Source: Prunus persica (taxonomy: Eukaryota; Streptophyta; Magnoliopsida; Rosales; Rosaceae). From it: DNA of 64,000 nucleotides. Below the pieces are notes generated by a model. It was not told the DNA's origin, searched no databases, and saw only the letters and a list, made by a program, of their open reading frames with translations. Positions 45,298-58,454 of the stretch are shown here, one piece after another; the first letter of the stretch is position 1; each line of letters begins with the position of its first letter. The translations under genes were made by a program, and so were the position numbers. The stretch is taken from NCBI RefSeq assembly GCF_000346465.2, contig NC_034009.1:21000100-21064099 (forward strand). Reading direction: 5' to 3'.

Positions 45298-45979
45298 GGG
45301 ATGTTCGGATTGTTTAGCATGCAGACCTCAATGTTTCTTCAGTTTTCTCCTCTTATATACGCTGCCAAATCAAGCCACTACATTGCTACATAAAAATATC
45401 CAGTCGGTGCTGCATAAGTATATACATCTTCAAATCATTTTTTACAATAAAACACAGCTGCAAACATTGAAATCCGCACACTAAACAATCCGGTCTGGAT
45501 AAGAGGGATGTATATTATTTGTAAGGTGTATTGCAAAATAATAAACCTTATTTTGTTTTTTATATATTATATTAGATCTGACAATATTTGTACACAATTT
45601 ATTAACACGACATGAATTCGTATTAAAAATTCAGTATTCGAGTCCAAATTATTGGGTCGTGTTGATAACAAGTTGACCTGTTACCCACCAAGTCGTGTCA
45701 GTATCATTCACGAATCCCGTTAAAAGTAGGGGAATTTTTGTAATTTTACACGAATAAATCTGGAAAAAAAAAAAGGGAGAAATTGATTGCTGGGCAGGGA
45801 GTCGAACCCCTACCTCACTTTTAGAAGAGAAAAAAATACCGGAAATTCCAACTCTGCTGAATTCATGTATTAGTTACTGTTGATTTCAATTGGTATTTAT
45901 ACACATAATTAGGTAAGTTAATATAATATTAATTTTTGCAAAAGCATACAAAATAGAAAGATTGAAATTTGAAACCCTC

Positions 45980-46647
45980 TCCCTTTCTCTGGAGCTCCAG
46001 CCGCAAGGAGTGAGAAGCATCATTTCTTCAAAGCAAATCCATCTTCGTTCTTCAAAGCATCATCGGTCTTTCTTCCTAATACTGTAAGATTTTATTTATC
46101 TCATATTTTGTAGAATTATTTATATTATGTGAACAGAACATTGAACTTTATGAGAACACGACGATTGATACTTTGGTTTCTGCGGCAGAAGGAAAATAAA
46201 GAAGAAAAAGGAAGAAGAGGAAGAAGAAAGAAGAATCCAACCCAACCTAACCTTCTTCTCGAAGGAACACCGCGCGCAGCACCAACCACCAGGTCCAGCG
46301 ACTCCAGCTTTCTTCTTCTTCTCTGCTGCTCGACGAGATACTTTTTTCTTTTTCTTTTTCCATGTTTTTCCTTTTTATTTAAAATTTTAGGCTTTCATCA
46401 AAATGATAAATTCTTGAGTGCATTTTATATCATTATGGCTGAAATGGATGCTGTATGGGTGGTGAAGGAGAAACTTTTAGTGTATATGGTAATAGAAAAT
46501 GGGATAACTGATAACTTATTATGAGAATGATATAAGAGGTTTGATGTATTTTTTATGCTTCATAAGAATGTTGCATAGCTTTAACAGAATTTCTATTCAT
46601 TGTATCTTGTAAAATTTCTCATTGATATATTAATTTGCTGATATCAG
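45980..46647 (+). other. Probable 5' leader and leader intron of mL43
   Basis: A leader-like stretch near 45975-46082 ends with TACT|GTAAGATTTT. The acceptor TGATATCAG lies immediately before the coding ATG at 46648. Alternative donors exist in the 46129-46390 stretch. Confidence 0.45.
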
Positions 46648-48270
46648 ATGGCTTTGAGAGGTGCGTGGCAATTGCAAAAGCTGATTGTGAGCTTTTCTGA
46701 TTGGGGAGGAAGCAGTAGGGGAATCAGGTAGATTGCTCAAATCACCAGTATTTGTAAACCGTGCATTGCGGGAGTATTTTGTCAAGTTAGATAATCTGAT
46801 TTCATAAAGGAAATAAATGTTTTTAAATGTAAGGATAAAACTTCTATTGTTGTTTTAAAATATTGATTGACACTTCCTAGTGGAACTGTGGCTTGAAAGA
46901 TACAGTTATAATTTACTGCAAGATCAATAATGCTAGGATGTTGTTATGTATAAAAAAAACAAACCATAGTATTCATGATGAATTTGCCCGCTTGTTTTTG
47001 TTAGATGCAATATGATATATAGCAAGAATACTGATTATTTCTTTTTGCTTTTGGGCTTTTGTTTTCATCATAATATATACTTGCATGGTAATTACTCTCA
47101 ATGTTTGAAGTATAGGCAAGGAACGCCACTCTAGATGCAGTTTGAAATTGGACCGTAGGGCTTAGACTTTGTAACTTAGCTTAATTCTCTGCACTTTTAA
47201 GAGGTGACTTAGGAATGAGGCTGGGGTTAACAGATTAGGTCTTATATGTTGGGAATTGCTTTGGTGTTTTGCATTACATGTTATGTTGGAGCTTAATTGA
47301 GTAAAAGTAGGCTTGCTCATGCTTGCCCTTTCTTCTTTAGTAGAACTGAAGTGAAGTTGATAATGCATTGGTGGTTCAGTTACTGGAGGAGGGGCATCAT
47401 TATAAGCTTTAAGCCTATAGTGTTTTTTTAAAGCTTAATAAATATTCATATGCCTGAAATTTCTCTTTTGGTATTGTTGTGATATTTTGATTGGATTGCA
47501 CTTTCTGGTTCATTTATTTCTAATCCTATCCTTAGGGAATAATCTATGGTGGGGTTTGTTAGCCCAGATCGGATTGGACTGGACTATTTTTATGAACTGT
47601 GCTGGATAGGATTGGCTTGGACTTAGTCCCGGCTATGTTAGGTATGGTGCTGGATTAAGGAGCTGGATAGTGTTATATAGCGCTGTCCTGCATAATAAAA
47701 TACAGTACATGGTATATCATGGGTAAATATTAGAACTTCAAATTTTAGCACTTTCATTTTCAAATTTTAATAAATTTAACCTTTGACATGGTAGGTCATT
47801 TATGGAGTCATATCTACCAGTATTTAAGGAGAAGAATCCTCAGCTGGAGGTGGTTACTGAACTCATCCGGGGTCAGCATCCACATTTGAAGGGCTTATAC
47901 AGTAAGACACCTCTCTCTCATACAAATAGTTACACTCTTTTGAGTAGCATGAGGCTTTGAAATTCTTTTGTAAGAGTTTCCTTTGTCAATGCACTTTGAA
48001 CAAAAGTAAGACTCTCTCTCATACAGATAGTTGCATTCTTGTGAGTAGCTTGAGGCTTTGAAATTCTTTTGTAAGAGTTTCCTTTGTCAATGCACAGAGA
48101 ACAAAAGTGAGAGGGTGGTATGTGTGAAGAATATGGATCCAGAAGAGGTTCTTCAATATGCAACCAGGCTAAGAAATTCACTGGGGAGAAAAGTGGTGAA
48201 ACTGAAGACTAGACATGTAACCAAACATCCTAGCGTGCAAGGTACCTGGACAACAGACGTGAAATTTTGA
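46648..48270 (+). CDS. Mitochondrial large-subunit ribosomal protein mL43 (MRPL51/S25/CI-B8 family)
   Basis: Component of the mitochondrial 54S/39S-type large ribosomal subunit with the L51/S25/CI-B8 thioredoxin-like domain. Three coding exons, 46648-46727, 47795-47901 and 48098-48270, give 360 nt (119 aa), the usual size of plant members. Landmarks: MALRGAWQLQKLIVSFSDWG, GGSSRGIR, NPQLEVVTELIRGQHPHLKG, RVVCVKNMDPEEVL, HVTKHPSVQGTWTTDVKF. The start is fixed by the upstream acceptor CAG|ATG. The last intron is a tandem duplication of itself and the exon border (see the repeat at 47902-48107), but the downstream border has a proper acceptor and gives the family's sequence. Looks functional. Confidence 0.95.
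47545..47720 (+). repeat. Harbinger-like end fragment in mL43 intron 1
   Basis: GGGGTTTGTTAGCCCAGATC and the inner GGTATGGTGCTGGATTA resemble the terminal and subterminal words of the 510-3659 element. Only one end is evident. Confidence 0.35.
47902..48107 (+). repeat. Tandem duplication of mL43 intron 2 with its exon border
   Basis: The segment from GTAAGAC to AACAAAA occurs twice in tandem, each about 100 bp, sharing GAGGCTTTGAAATTCTTTTG and GTAAGAGTTTCCTTTGTCAA. The first copy has lost the acceptor (TGCACTTTG instead of TGCACAGAG) but has an AAAG|TAAG donor-like end. Confidence 0.9.
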
Positions 48271-49297
48271 GGCACGCGAAACAATCCCAACGAGTCTGAA
48301 GTAATCTTAGCTCCTAGTTTGAAGACTAAGTTCAAATTGGTTTTCAGTTTTGTGCTTTATCAATTGCTTGATTCTGAATATGGTATGATGTTCCTGTTCA
48401 AATAATATAACCTCATGAAGAAAGTTCAACCAGTGCTCTATGAGAATGTGACGTTGGACGAAAATCAGCCGATACACCAATATGTTAAATTTCAGAGGCC
48501 TACTATAAATAAAACCAACATTGATGCTTTCTGCACGACCAATATTTTCATCCTTGATAACAACACCGATATGATTGACCTTGCAAATGGAAACCATCGA
48601 AGAATAAGACTTGGCTATTTACAACAGAACAAAAACCAAAAAGTTACGTGAAAAAGAAATGTGCAGTGTGGAATGTGTTATTTCTGATTTTTTTTTTTTT
48701 TTTTTAAATAGAAACGTATTTCTGAATTTTAAACAAGGAGCCTAAGAAATGATTACTGTTGGAATGTGTTTCTTGTTACCACATAGGAAAACAATCTTAA
48801 AGCTAGAGAGGGTTTCTACAGCAGAGCCACACCATTCGACAGCCGGATAATAACATGCATTTTTTTTTTCTTTTCAACATGGTTTGGGAAGTTCACATTG
48901 CAAAAGAATTAAATCTAGGCATATCAACATATAATCTTTTTTGTTTTCAATTAACTGATATACAGACTATACATAAATAAAAAATCAATTCTCGAACTTT
49001 AATATCATTATCATTTTCAATCATATCATCATAATGTTACACATCAAGTAAAAACAGAGACCCAGCTCCTGTCATCACTTTTATTTCATTTCCCATTTTA
49101 ACAAAACATATGCTCGTATTGGAGATATTACTATGCCGAGCTCAAATTTTTTCAGAGAACAAACAAAAAATCCCGCTTAAGGAACAAATCTACACTCAGA
49201 TCTGAGTAAGGATGGTAATTGTAAAATCCACCCCTCCAAGCCTAGAAATCAACCTCTAGGTATAAAGGAATCACTCACTCAGAAACCCTGCATCCAA
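48271..49297. other. Convergent 3' intergenic region (mL43 / eIF2A)
   Basis: About 1 kb between two genes that end towards each other. It contains their 3' UTRs and T-rich runs (48690-48707, 48860-48871). The open frame at 48415-48651 has no recognisable content. Confidence 0.5.
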
Positions 49298-52200
49298 TCA
49301 AGTACCACTGGTAGCCTCAGCAGCCTTTTTCTCCCTTTGCTTCTCCCTTTTCTTCTTGTTTTTCAATGCATTCTTGCTCACCGTCCTTCATTAATTAACA
49401 TGGACAAGCATTTGTAAGAATAAACTGTAAAAAAAATCAGAGCCTAATGTAAAGAGGAAACAAACAAAATAGGCATGTACTTACTCTGTAGAGCTCTCTC
49501 CAAACAGCTGCCATTAAAAAGTCATTGAAACCATCAGCATCACATCAAGCAATTGTTTCATTCCGATACAAATTAGTAAAAGGTTTTCCAAAAATGATTG
49601 TCAATAGTATCCGTACGATGAACTCATCCATGAATTTGAAGAACCAACTAAAAAAATGAAACCAACATATATCCTGTATACCTGAGCCTGAACAGCAGCA
49701 GCACTCTTAGCATGTGGGGGCCGATAAGCAGCAGGCTTTTGGGCAGGAGGGTTGCTAGCGCTAGCTTTTGCAGAGGTCTGAGAAATTTTGGACCTGTCTC
49801 CTGAAAAATTATCCAAGTTCTTCAGTGAACCAAAAAAATATACGTGTAAAATCCAAATCCACATTCAACTGCACTTGAAAATTCTAAATAAGAGCAACCT
49901 TGAGGTTTCGTTTCGACAACTTTTAATGATCCTATGGACTTGACAAGTTCGGCAATGTCACCAAACCTATCTGGTGACTCTGGTTTCCAATCAGCCTGAA
50001 CAAATAGTTGGGGTCAGGAAAGAAACCAAATTAGGGAGATGTGAACAACATAAAGATTTGTTTTTAGGCAGTTTAAAGACGGTTGCACCATCAACACTGA
50101 CCTGGTACAACTTGTCAAACATCTTCTTGAAGAATAATGACCCGTTGTGGTGGAAAATCTTAATCCTTCAATACAGAGAGAAAAGAAACATGAAGTGGTT
50201 TACAGGTGAATAAACTTCTTTGAACCAGACCATCATACTATGTATCCAATCCATCCCATATGAAAGAATGTGCACACACACCAACATAATATGCAAGAGC
50301 TGAGTAAATATGCACAGTTAAAATCAATATAAAAGTGTGAATGAGTATCATGAAGATGAACAAATTTTGTGCCCATGGATACTCTCATGATGAAGGTTCA
50401 ATAAACAACTCATTTGGAAGATTGATAATCATTTCTTTTTCAGAGGCCAGAAATGACATAGAAATTCTAGATAGGCACATGGTAAGCATAGCTCTAGTGC
50501 ACTTATTAGTTCAATGAAGTGCACTAGCATATACTTGACCCTTCTGTTAACCCGGAAACTTTCCATAATATACCCAAATGAAGTGCACTACCAAATGTTA
50601 ACATACCCATTATCAACTTGAAGTCTTGGTGCAGTTGTCGCAGTCATAAAATAGCATCCATCTGGAGACCATTCGCTTGTCACAGACAATTCAGCCCTAG
50701 TTGTCCCAAGCTGTTTTTTCTCCCCATAGTCCCAAAATGCCTAAATGGTAATAAATAAAAAATGACAAATTGACTTTAGAAATCACAATGCACATATATC
50801 ATCTTTATCATCTTTTGCAAGCCAGAATAAAGGTATTCATCATGAGACCATCAAAGTGCATGCATATGTGAAAACCAGTAAAAATAACATATGACGAATT
50901 TCTTGAATAAAATTTTATATGATTGAGGACAAAATAATGGCTATACAGAAAATAGACCAGAGGAGAAAATGTACACATCTAAACTAACTTAATAACATAC
51001 CATATCACCAGGTAAGTTACCAAAGCCTGCCAAACACAGAACTGCAAACCAGATAATTAAGGCCACAATATATATATATAGATCTTTTTGTCTTCTCTAA
51101 GAAATAAATAAGTATTACCTTTTTTATACCATATTATATTATATTATGTTTCATTATGCTCCCAGGTTGGTAGTCACTTTTGGCCCCCCTTCCATTCACT
51201 AATTTTTTTTTCAGCATGTCTACAAGTTACTAAATTTGCTCAAAGCAACCAAATAACAAATGAGAACTTCATTTTAAAGGCAACCACCATTAAAAAAATA
51301 ATGCCCACTAAATAATTTTGATAAACCAAAAAATAGAGGAGCCATCTTATAAAGTATTAGGGAGATGAAGTAGCCGTTTCAAGTAAACAAAGTTAATGTT
51401 CTCAAGAAGTGGCAATTCTCAAGGATACATTTTCCCTTCGGATTCCATCGGATGGTATTGTACGGACCCGTTCCAAGCTCAAGAAGAGGATTGCACTTCT
51501 TGTCAAACACAGTGGCTTTTGAAGGCATAACTAATACAGTTCAAGGAAAAGAACAAATTCTGAACATTTGCAAGAAGGATATACATGATAAGCTGAAAAT
51601 CACAAAAACAAAAAATCCTAATATAAAAGATGCACAGAGAAATTAGCATTCAGACCCGAATACTCTTACAATGATTCTGAAGAACCCATATAAGTTGAAT
51701 GTAATATGTTTAGAAAAGGGGATGGACCATAGAGACAACTACTCAAAAGATCACTTGCATCTCCAGATAATATTGCCCTGTCCAAATAATTTAAGCCCTG
51801 GGTTGAAAATCACCTCAATATTCTGATAACTAGAGCCCCAAAGTGCAGCTGCCTATATATATAATAATGTGTGTGTGTGTGTGTGTGGTACTAAGATTCT
51901 TGATATACAATCAAGAGTAAGCTTAATTTGATCACAAACAATATTCACTAAACATTCCGAGTCTTATATACTGCTCCTGTTAAGTTGTCTCTTCAAAACA
52001 TAATAAAAGGATACAGCCATAAACTACAGCAAATTCGGATCCAGAATATGACCACTGAACATCATGAACAGGCCCCTCTTTACCTGCCAAATATCTAAGG
52101 ATAATTAGGCTGCATGCAGTTAAATGTTAATTTTGATTTACTATTGAAGTTGGAACATACGAAGAGGCACAAGTCCTTCATGGGTCCCATCTGTTGTCAG

Positions 52201-53524
52201 GTAGTTGAGCTTTGATTCCCCATAGTAACTCTGATTGGTTTTATCAACATCTGACTGCACCACAACTAAAAGCCCAGTTGAGCCATTATTCCAATTCAGT
52301 TGCACTGATGAACATCGGAAGAAACTCCGTCGAGCAAGAGGTTGACTCTGTACAGCTTTTGCACAAGAAAATATCTGGACACTGGCAGGAATCCCCTAAA
52401 TAGAAAGAAATTGAACTTGATAAATGAACAAAAAAGTGAAAGAACAAAATTAGCACGAGATAATAATGTGAAAAATCAGCCCCATTGTCAAAAATGTTGA
52501 GATTATATCTGCTACTAAGTGGATGAAATTCCACCCATTCAATGTGCCAAGTCCAAAACACTGTATAGCTTCACAATTTCCTGACACTGCATCCTTCCAT
52601 GTTTGAAACTCCAAAAGAGTTGAATACTTTGAGTTGAAGTTCAGAAGGTCCAACAATATTTAGTATAAATCCAAAACTGCTTTTAAAGTTCAAATGATTC
52701 CCATACTAGATATTATTCATAAAGAAGTCTCTACAATCAAGTTATTAACCAAAGGCATGAGTACAAACCTTGGATTCTGGAACAAATGCTGCCACATGGG
52801 AGCCAGGTGCCTTAGAAAGCTCAAATGCAGCCACTCCAGGAACTCTTAGCCGATATATAAATGGTTTAGAGAAATCTCCAGCATCCAAAAATTGTATCTC
52901 ATTTGTTGCCAATCGACATGCAACAGCTTCATCAGAGCTGAATCTAATTGAGGGCCTGAAGAGCATAGAATTTCACAATCGAAATACATTTCACATAACA
53001 AACAAGACATGAAATATAAGACATTGTACATACCATGTAGCTTTTGTCATGTTCTTTTGGAATTGTTGATAAACAGGATCACCAGTCTCGGTGTTCCATA
53101 AGATGACATTCTTCTCCTGTGGCGTTGATGATTTCTGAAAAGTTTGCACATAAGTCCCACGTGGGGACAAGGCAGCTGCAGCAACATTGGGGATTTGAAA
53201 AGATCTGATCTCCCTGTAGCTGCTGCAATCATATATGCTAATTACTGAATCAGATTTCATCACCATCAGCCTCGATCCATCTTCACTGAATTTTGTACTT
53301 GTGCAGGAAATGTTTTCAAGCTTGATACCAGGTTGCCCATTGCTAAATGGGGGCCCATTCCAGAGCGAGAACCCTTCTGGGCCACGAACTGGGAGAGAGG
53401 TGAAAGAACAATAAGAGAGACAGACAAAAACATATAGGATATAGCTAACCAACTAATACTGAATGAGATATATGATTTAAGTACCTAAGATATCCAGAGG
53501 CGGGGCAGTTTCAGAGGCTGCCAT
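49298..53524 (-). CDS. Eukaryotic translation initiation factor 2A (eIF2A)
   Basis: Cytosolic WD-repeat factor able to bring initiator tRNA to the 40S subunit independently of GTP-eIF2. Thirteen coding exons on the minus strand join to 1554 nt (517 aa): 53485-53524, 53034-53388, 52769-52955, 52161-52395, 52015-52083, 51429-51530, 51001-51041, 50607-50740, 50102-50165, 49899-49995, 49682-49800, 49485-49507, 49298-49385. All phases agree. Landmarks: start MAASETAPPLDILV; RGPEGFSLWNGPPF; IRFSSDEAVACRLATNEIQF; the propeller core NPLLELGTGPYNTIRWNPKG, LAGFGNLPGDMAFWDY and AELSVTSEWSPDGCYFMTAT; an Ala/Pro-rich linker (KASASNPPAQKPAAYRPPHA); and a basic tail (ALKNKKKREKQREKKAAEA). Length matches plant eIF2A. 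A leader intron with donor ATTAAG|GTCTCTCTC (about 54167) and an acceptor near 53572 is likely. Looks functional. Confidence 0.95.
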
Positions 53525-54290
53525 AGCAAGCTGGCAGAGGTATATATGTCAAGGAAAGCTTACCCTGAACCTGTTGATAAAAGTTTTGGGAAAGTGATTT
53601 ACGGGTTAGATTTTGTATGAGCCATAATTCTTCATTCATAACAGATTTATGAAGAACAATTCTGCCTTTTTTTCTGCCAATGGAACAATTTTGCTTAAAT
53701 AATATGCAAAATCTCAATAAACAAAGACATGAATCATTGAACCTTCAAGTATTTTTTAAAAATATTACCCAACACATCAAATTTTAATCAAATTCTATTG
53801 AACCTTCAAGTTACCAGTTACCTTTGGTGCCAAATTTCACATTCCCTGTTGTTGAACTTATGCACAGTAACAATAGGCTAGTTCATAGGCTCTTTTTTTC
53901 TTCTTCTTCTTTTATTTTTTTTACAGAATGTGCAACTTCCTTTACACACAATTGAAGAGAAACATTTCTTTGCATTGTCTTTTGTCCTCCAACAATAGAA
54001 TCTTCATTCATAGCTAATTTTAAAAGCCGAATAAAAAAACCTGAATATATCAACCGAACCCTACTTCCCCATCATTTCTCAGCAACCGAACGGCGCTAAT
54101 TCATTTTCAACATCTAGGGTTTATATATATGTATGATAGATCATAGAGAGAGAGAAAGAGAGAGACCTTAATCGGATTAGAGTCCCAGTTATGTTTCCGG
54201 CGTCAGAGCTCCGGCGGGACTCAATGGGTATCGGAGAACATTAATCGACGTCGGAGAAGGAGTCACTATGACTGTGACTCTGTGAGTGAA
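53525..54290 (-). promoter_or_regulatory. eIF2A 5' leader, leader intron and promoter region
   Basis: Upstream of the ATG, GGTTCAG|GGTAAGC is an acceptor-like site (about 53566-53572). The donor ATTAAG|GTCTCTC lies at about 54167, within a GA tract on the + strand (54146-54170). The transcription start is probably between 54170 and 54290; no clear TATA box was found. Confidence 0.45.
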
Positions 54291-57200
54291 CTTTATTACT
54301 GTTGCTGAGTTTCAGTTTCTGTTACATCTTATATGGGAGGCGAATTTGGGTCCAAGTGGCAAATGACTTTTTTTTGACCTTCCTGTTTGGACTGTCCAAA
54401 CCTTCGAGGACTTGCTACAAAGCACCACACAAGTTATATAACACACACAAAAAAGTTACAACACAAAATCCCCAGCGCAAATGCCAAATATGGTCCCAAA
54501 TTTGCTAAAGCGTCAGCACGAATGCCTTTATTAGCAGCACACAGTAGTCCCGCCACATTCCATCACAGAGTCTATAAATGGTGTTGAGGCCCAAAAGGTT
54601 CAGAGGCCAAACGTGCTCAAAGGCCCACGAATCCCATGCCCATAACAAAAGCTTGGCCCGAACATGTGTAACGCATCAAACACGACACATGGCAGCAAGG
54701 ATTAAAAAAAATTAATTATTAATAATATTCGTACCATGATAAGCGAAAGTCTAATTTAGCACTTCTTTTTTTTGGTCTGAATCTAATTTAGCACTTGGGA
54801 AGATCACACCAAGCACATGCAATCTACTCATTTACCATCTGACAAACAAAGTCGTATCAAGCTCATGTCTTTCAAGCCCACTCTTTCACCAAGCGTAAAG
54901 GGACAAGCTTCCAGTTGGTGATTTTGACCTATGTTATGTTGCCCAAGCATGAAAAATACATTCTACGTGCATCCTTGAAATGCCAAACAGCTTTCTTTGT
55001 ACCAAACCACTCAACAAACTCAAATGGGCCCAAACAACATAAATTCATAGGATTTGTAAGAGGAGTTGTGGTGTGTAAGGTTACTAATGTTCATAAGGCT
55101 CAAAGAAGCTCTTGGATAATGTAGACTTTAAGCTGCTTGATAGCACCAAAGTTCAAACCTATTACTAGAAATTCTCCCATATGAGTAAACAAGTGAGATA
55201 CTTTCCCGCACCCCTTGTAAAAGGGATTAAGTAGGGTTGTCCCAACCCTAATAATGAAGCCCAAAACTTACTCAATGACGGGCAATTATGGCCTTAAGTA
55301 TTGTATGGGTCAGGCAGGGCTAGCTCTATAACAAATAGGTTAAGTCTAGACCCTACCTAAAAGATCTTTTTTTTTTTTTGTTGGAGTAGATGCTTCTATA
55401 AAATAGAAGCACCATAAAATAGTATAAAGGATAACTGTTGAGGCCCAAAAAATCCACAGTTCGCCCCAAATATATTCTCAACCCAATGCGATACCTTACC
55501 GAGAAGAAACCCGATTTGGGCACCCGAAAGTTCGTCATATGCAATTGCACACAAACCACACCAGGCAAATAAGCCACACGCCATGCTACAAGCTTAAGTG
55601 GGCCCAAGCCACGCAAGATGCATGGGGCTTGCTTGAGTGGGTTGTGGTAAGGATGGTAATAAATTGACATGAGGCCCATTAATGGGCCGAGAAATGGAAG
55701 TCTTGGGTTGCTTGGGAGCCTCAAAACTCAATCCCATTTCTTAGGTCCAAACATGTGGGTGAGCATAAAAGAGAAAAATAGCTCATTACCTTAACCAAAG
55801 TAGCCCATTAACCCAACCAAAATAGCCCAACAATTGATGAAGTTAGCCCATTTACTTGATAAACCAACTTATTGTCCTAGAAGACCCAAGCAACCCAAGA
55901 AAATATCTGCAAATCTCTAGCACCAAGCTAAAAAACAAAAGCCACGATGTAAGCCATAATATCCATGTGTGTAAGCTGCTGGGAGGCTCCAACATATGGG
56001 GGAGAACAAGTTTCAAGCAAAAACATCCAAAAAAACCAAGGGATACTTGAGCAAAACACCCTTCAAACTAGTATACATACCCATTTCTTTCCCCCCATCA
56101 GATCTAGCCATAGAAGAGGGGAGAAAAGAAGGAAGAAAGATGGCTAAAAATAGGAGTTCTCCACTGAGGCAGCTGCGGGAAGAACATTGAGCTCCCAAAA
56201 ATTCCTGATTTTGTGAGATTGGGTAGAGGAGATTTTTTTCCATTATAAGATAAGTCAAAGGAAGGGAAAAGCTTGGCCAAATTGGATAGAAACCATTAGG
56301 GTTTCTTGAAAAAAAATAGCTTCCAGCTCCTATAAAAAAAGGCATTTCCTACCCATCATCTCAACACACATCTGGATAGCAAACTTTATCTCTCACCTCT
56401 GAAACCTCTGCAATTTCGAGCCTCATCCTTCCATCTCTTTCCATTTTCCCTTTTGGTAAACTTTTCCAAAGCTTGACAGAGTTTTCGTCGAACTGCTGGA
56501 AACTACCCAACACACCCACTACTTCATCGTTAGCTAAAACAACCACATCCAGAGAGAAAGTTTCCTCTCTCACCTGCAAAACCTAGCAAATTCGTAATCT
56601 ATTCATCATTTTTCCCCCATGAATGCATAGCTTTCTTTTCAGTGCTAAACTCATGTCAATTTTGCTTCTATGCCACAAGCCTCTCATGTCAAGCTAAAAA
56701 ATCTATCTGTAAGCTGTTGTTATTTTTGTTGGTGAAGGTAACCAAGGTGTTTCCTAAGGCATCTCTGTCCTTTCAAAGCATTTTTGGGGCTTGATCTTTG
56801 AACTCAGACATAGGGGATAATTTCATTCACCTGCTCTTTACGGCAGCCCAGCCTATTTGTAGCTGTCAGAAGAAAAAAAACCCTTATAATAACAAAATTA
56901 TCTAAAACCCAAATGTGAAAGGCAAGAATAAGAACGTAATCTTTAAAAAAGATTTGCGCCTAAGATCTTCCATATCTATGTGCAGGCCATTGGCTCCCTC
57001 ATTAATTTAGTTAAAAGAAAATTAATTTTTAGATGATATTTTAACTTAGAACCTATTAAATCCTTACACCATCCTAACGCCACTTAAATCGTAAGATTAT
57101 TTTGTTGAAATAATGAAATAAAGTATGCAAATATAGTTTATGGTCTCTGCAATTTTTTATTATTTATCGATATAATTTCTTACACATGGTCCTATTGGGC

Positions 57201-57583
57201 CGACACATAGCCCGAAAGTTAAAATTGGGCCCAAAACGTTTTTACAAGCATAGATAACAGGTAACATAATAGAACTTTTTAAAATGTTAAGGACTAGTGG
57301 CGTTGCTAAATGCTTCATCATATTAAACTTCTCAATCTATATTTATGCATCTGTCGATAAGATTTTTTATTTAACTTTATTTAGTGAAAACTTTTATTGG
57401 ACACAAATATTGTTTCATTTGTTTTAAATTATTTGTATTTTAATAAACTATTTGTTTTATGCATTTATTCTTTTAAAATAAAGCAGTTATGTTTTGAAAT
57501 TTTTTTACTTTTTGTAGAAGCACTCAAACGCTGATTAGTTAGTAAATTCGTAAAGATTAACTGATTATTTCTTTTTTTCAATT
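54291..57583. other. Gene-free DNA with retroelement-like sequence
   Basis: No gene recognised. TGTTGAGGCCCAAAA occurs at about 54583 and 55437, as might begin related LTRs. Around 56330-56600 a TATA-like CTATAAAAAAAGG is followed by a C-rich leader with the repeat 'ctctcacctctgaaacctctgcaa' / 'ctctcacctgcaaaacctagcaa', like an LTR promoter. I could not establish LTR ends or target duplications. Confidence 0.4.
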
Positions 57584-57592
57584 TAAATAGAA

Positions 57593-58445
57593 GGAAAATT
57601 TGAATAAATAGCACCAGAATTTTTAGGCACGTGTGCCATTACCACATGAACTTTTAATTTTTATTTTTAACCACCTGAACTTTGTAAAGTGTTACAATCT
57701 ATCACTTATGTGTAATTCCGTTAAAGTTTTCGTTCAGTTTAAATGCGTTTTTTTCAATTAATTGTAACTAAAAATAATTTTAAAAAGGAAAAAAAAAAAC
57801 GAATGAAATTTAACCTAATTAGCATGGATTACACCACCTTGTTAACCATAGACTTCCTCAGGTAAGTTTTGGATTCTTATTATTTTTTAAGATTCATAAT
57901 TTCATGGTAATTACAGTCACCAAATTAACAAGGATGCATTTTGCAAACTCTTCGTCTCTCTTGAATTCTTGATGGTCTGCAGCAGATGGCTCCTTCTTGT
58001 CAAGTTGGGTCGGAAAGTGCAGGCTATAAACAATCAACCTATGTGCCATATTGGGCTGCAGAGTTTGAGTTGATGAGTCCTGCTACTTTTTGGGGATTGT
58101 TTATTAGCATCTTCTAAGAAAATTGACATGTAATTGGAAGATAAAAAGACCAATATGAAGTATAATGTATATAAAAAGGGTGGGCGACAATTGGCCTTAG
58201 TAAGGCATAGAAGAAGTATGGTATAATTAAGTTCACTTTATTTATTTTATTTAAAAAAAAAATTTATTTTTAGTTATAATTAATTGTGGAAATGCCCTTA
58301 AACTTAACAGAAACTAATGGAATTAGACGTAGATTATGAATTACAACACTTTACAAAGTTTAGATGATTATAAATTAAAACTATTAATTTAGGTGATAAT
58401 GACGCACGTGTCTAAAAATTCAGGTTATATTTATGTAAATTTTCC
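57593..58445. mobile_element. MULE-type foldback element with 9-bp TSD (copy A)
   Basis: Ends GGAAAATTTGAATAAATAGC (left) and, reverse-complemented on the right, GGAAAATTTACATAAATATA form long inverted repeats. These continue through GAATTTTTAG(G/A)CACGTG and the 'ctttgtaaagtgttacaat' region (about 57680 against about 58345). A perfect 9-bp duplication TAAATAGAA flanks it (57584-57592, 58446-58454). The central 400 bp (57823-58240) is not part of the inverted repeat and looks foreign. Confidence 0.88.
57820..58140 (+). other. Possible captured exon sequence in copy A
   Basis: The centre contains donor-like CTCAG|GTAAGT (57858) and acceptor-like TACAG (57917), then an open stretch with ATG at 57986 (MAPSCQVGSESAGYKQSTYV, ending SIF-stop at about 58118). 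I do not recognise the product. The different composition and splice-like sites suggest a host fragment, as in Pack-MULEs. Confidence 0.3.
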
Positions 58446-58454
58446 TAAATAGAA

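Larger units (their letters stand above)
44266..45980. other. Intergenic DNA between THAL and mL43
   Basis: Begins with the THAL 3' UTR (to about 44400). 44636-45170 has several short overlapping frames on both strands, none recognised. There is a 43-bp tandem duplication at 45051-45136 and a (TA)n run at 45258-45293. Confidence 0.5.

Noticed and set aside
45780..45830. tRNA-like T-arm on the minus strand (GGGGTTCGACTCCCT)
   Set aside because: No acceptor stem, D-arm or anticodon arm can be paired around it, so it is not a tRNA gene; perhaps a tRNA-derived repeat scrap.
54583..56880. Two LTRs beginning TGTTGAGGCCC
   Set aside because: The shared 15-bp start is suggestive, but I found no matching ends or 5-bp target duplication, so no element is called.
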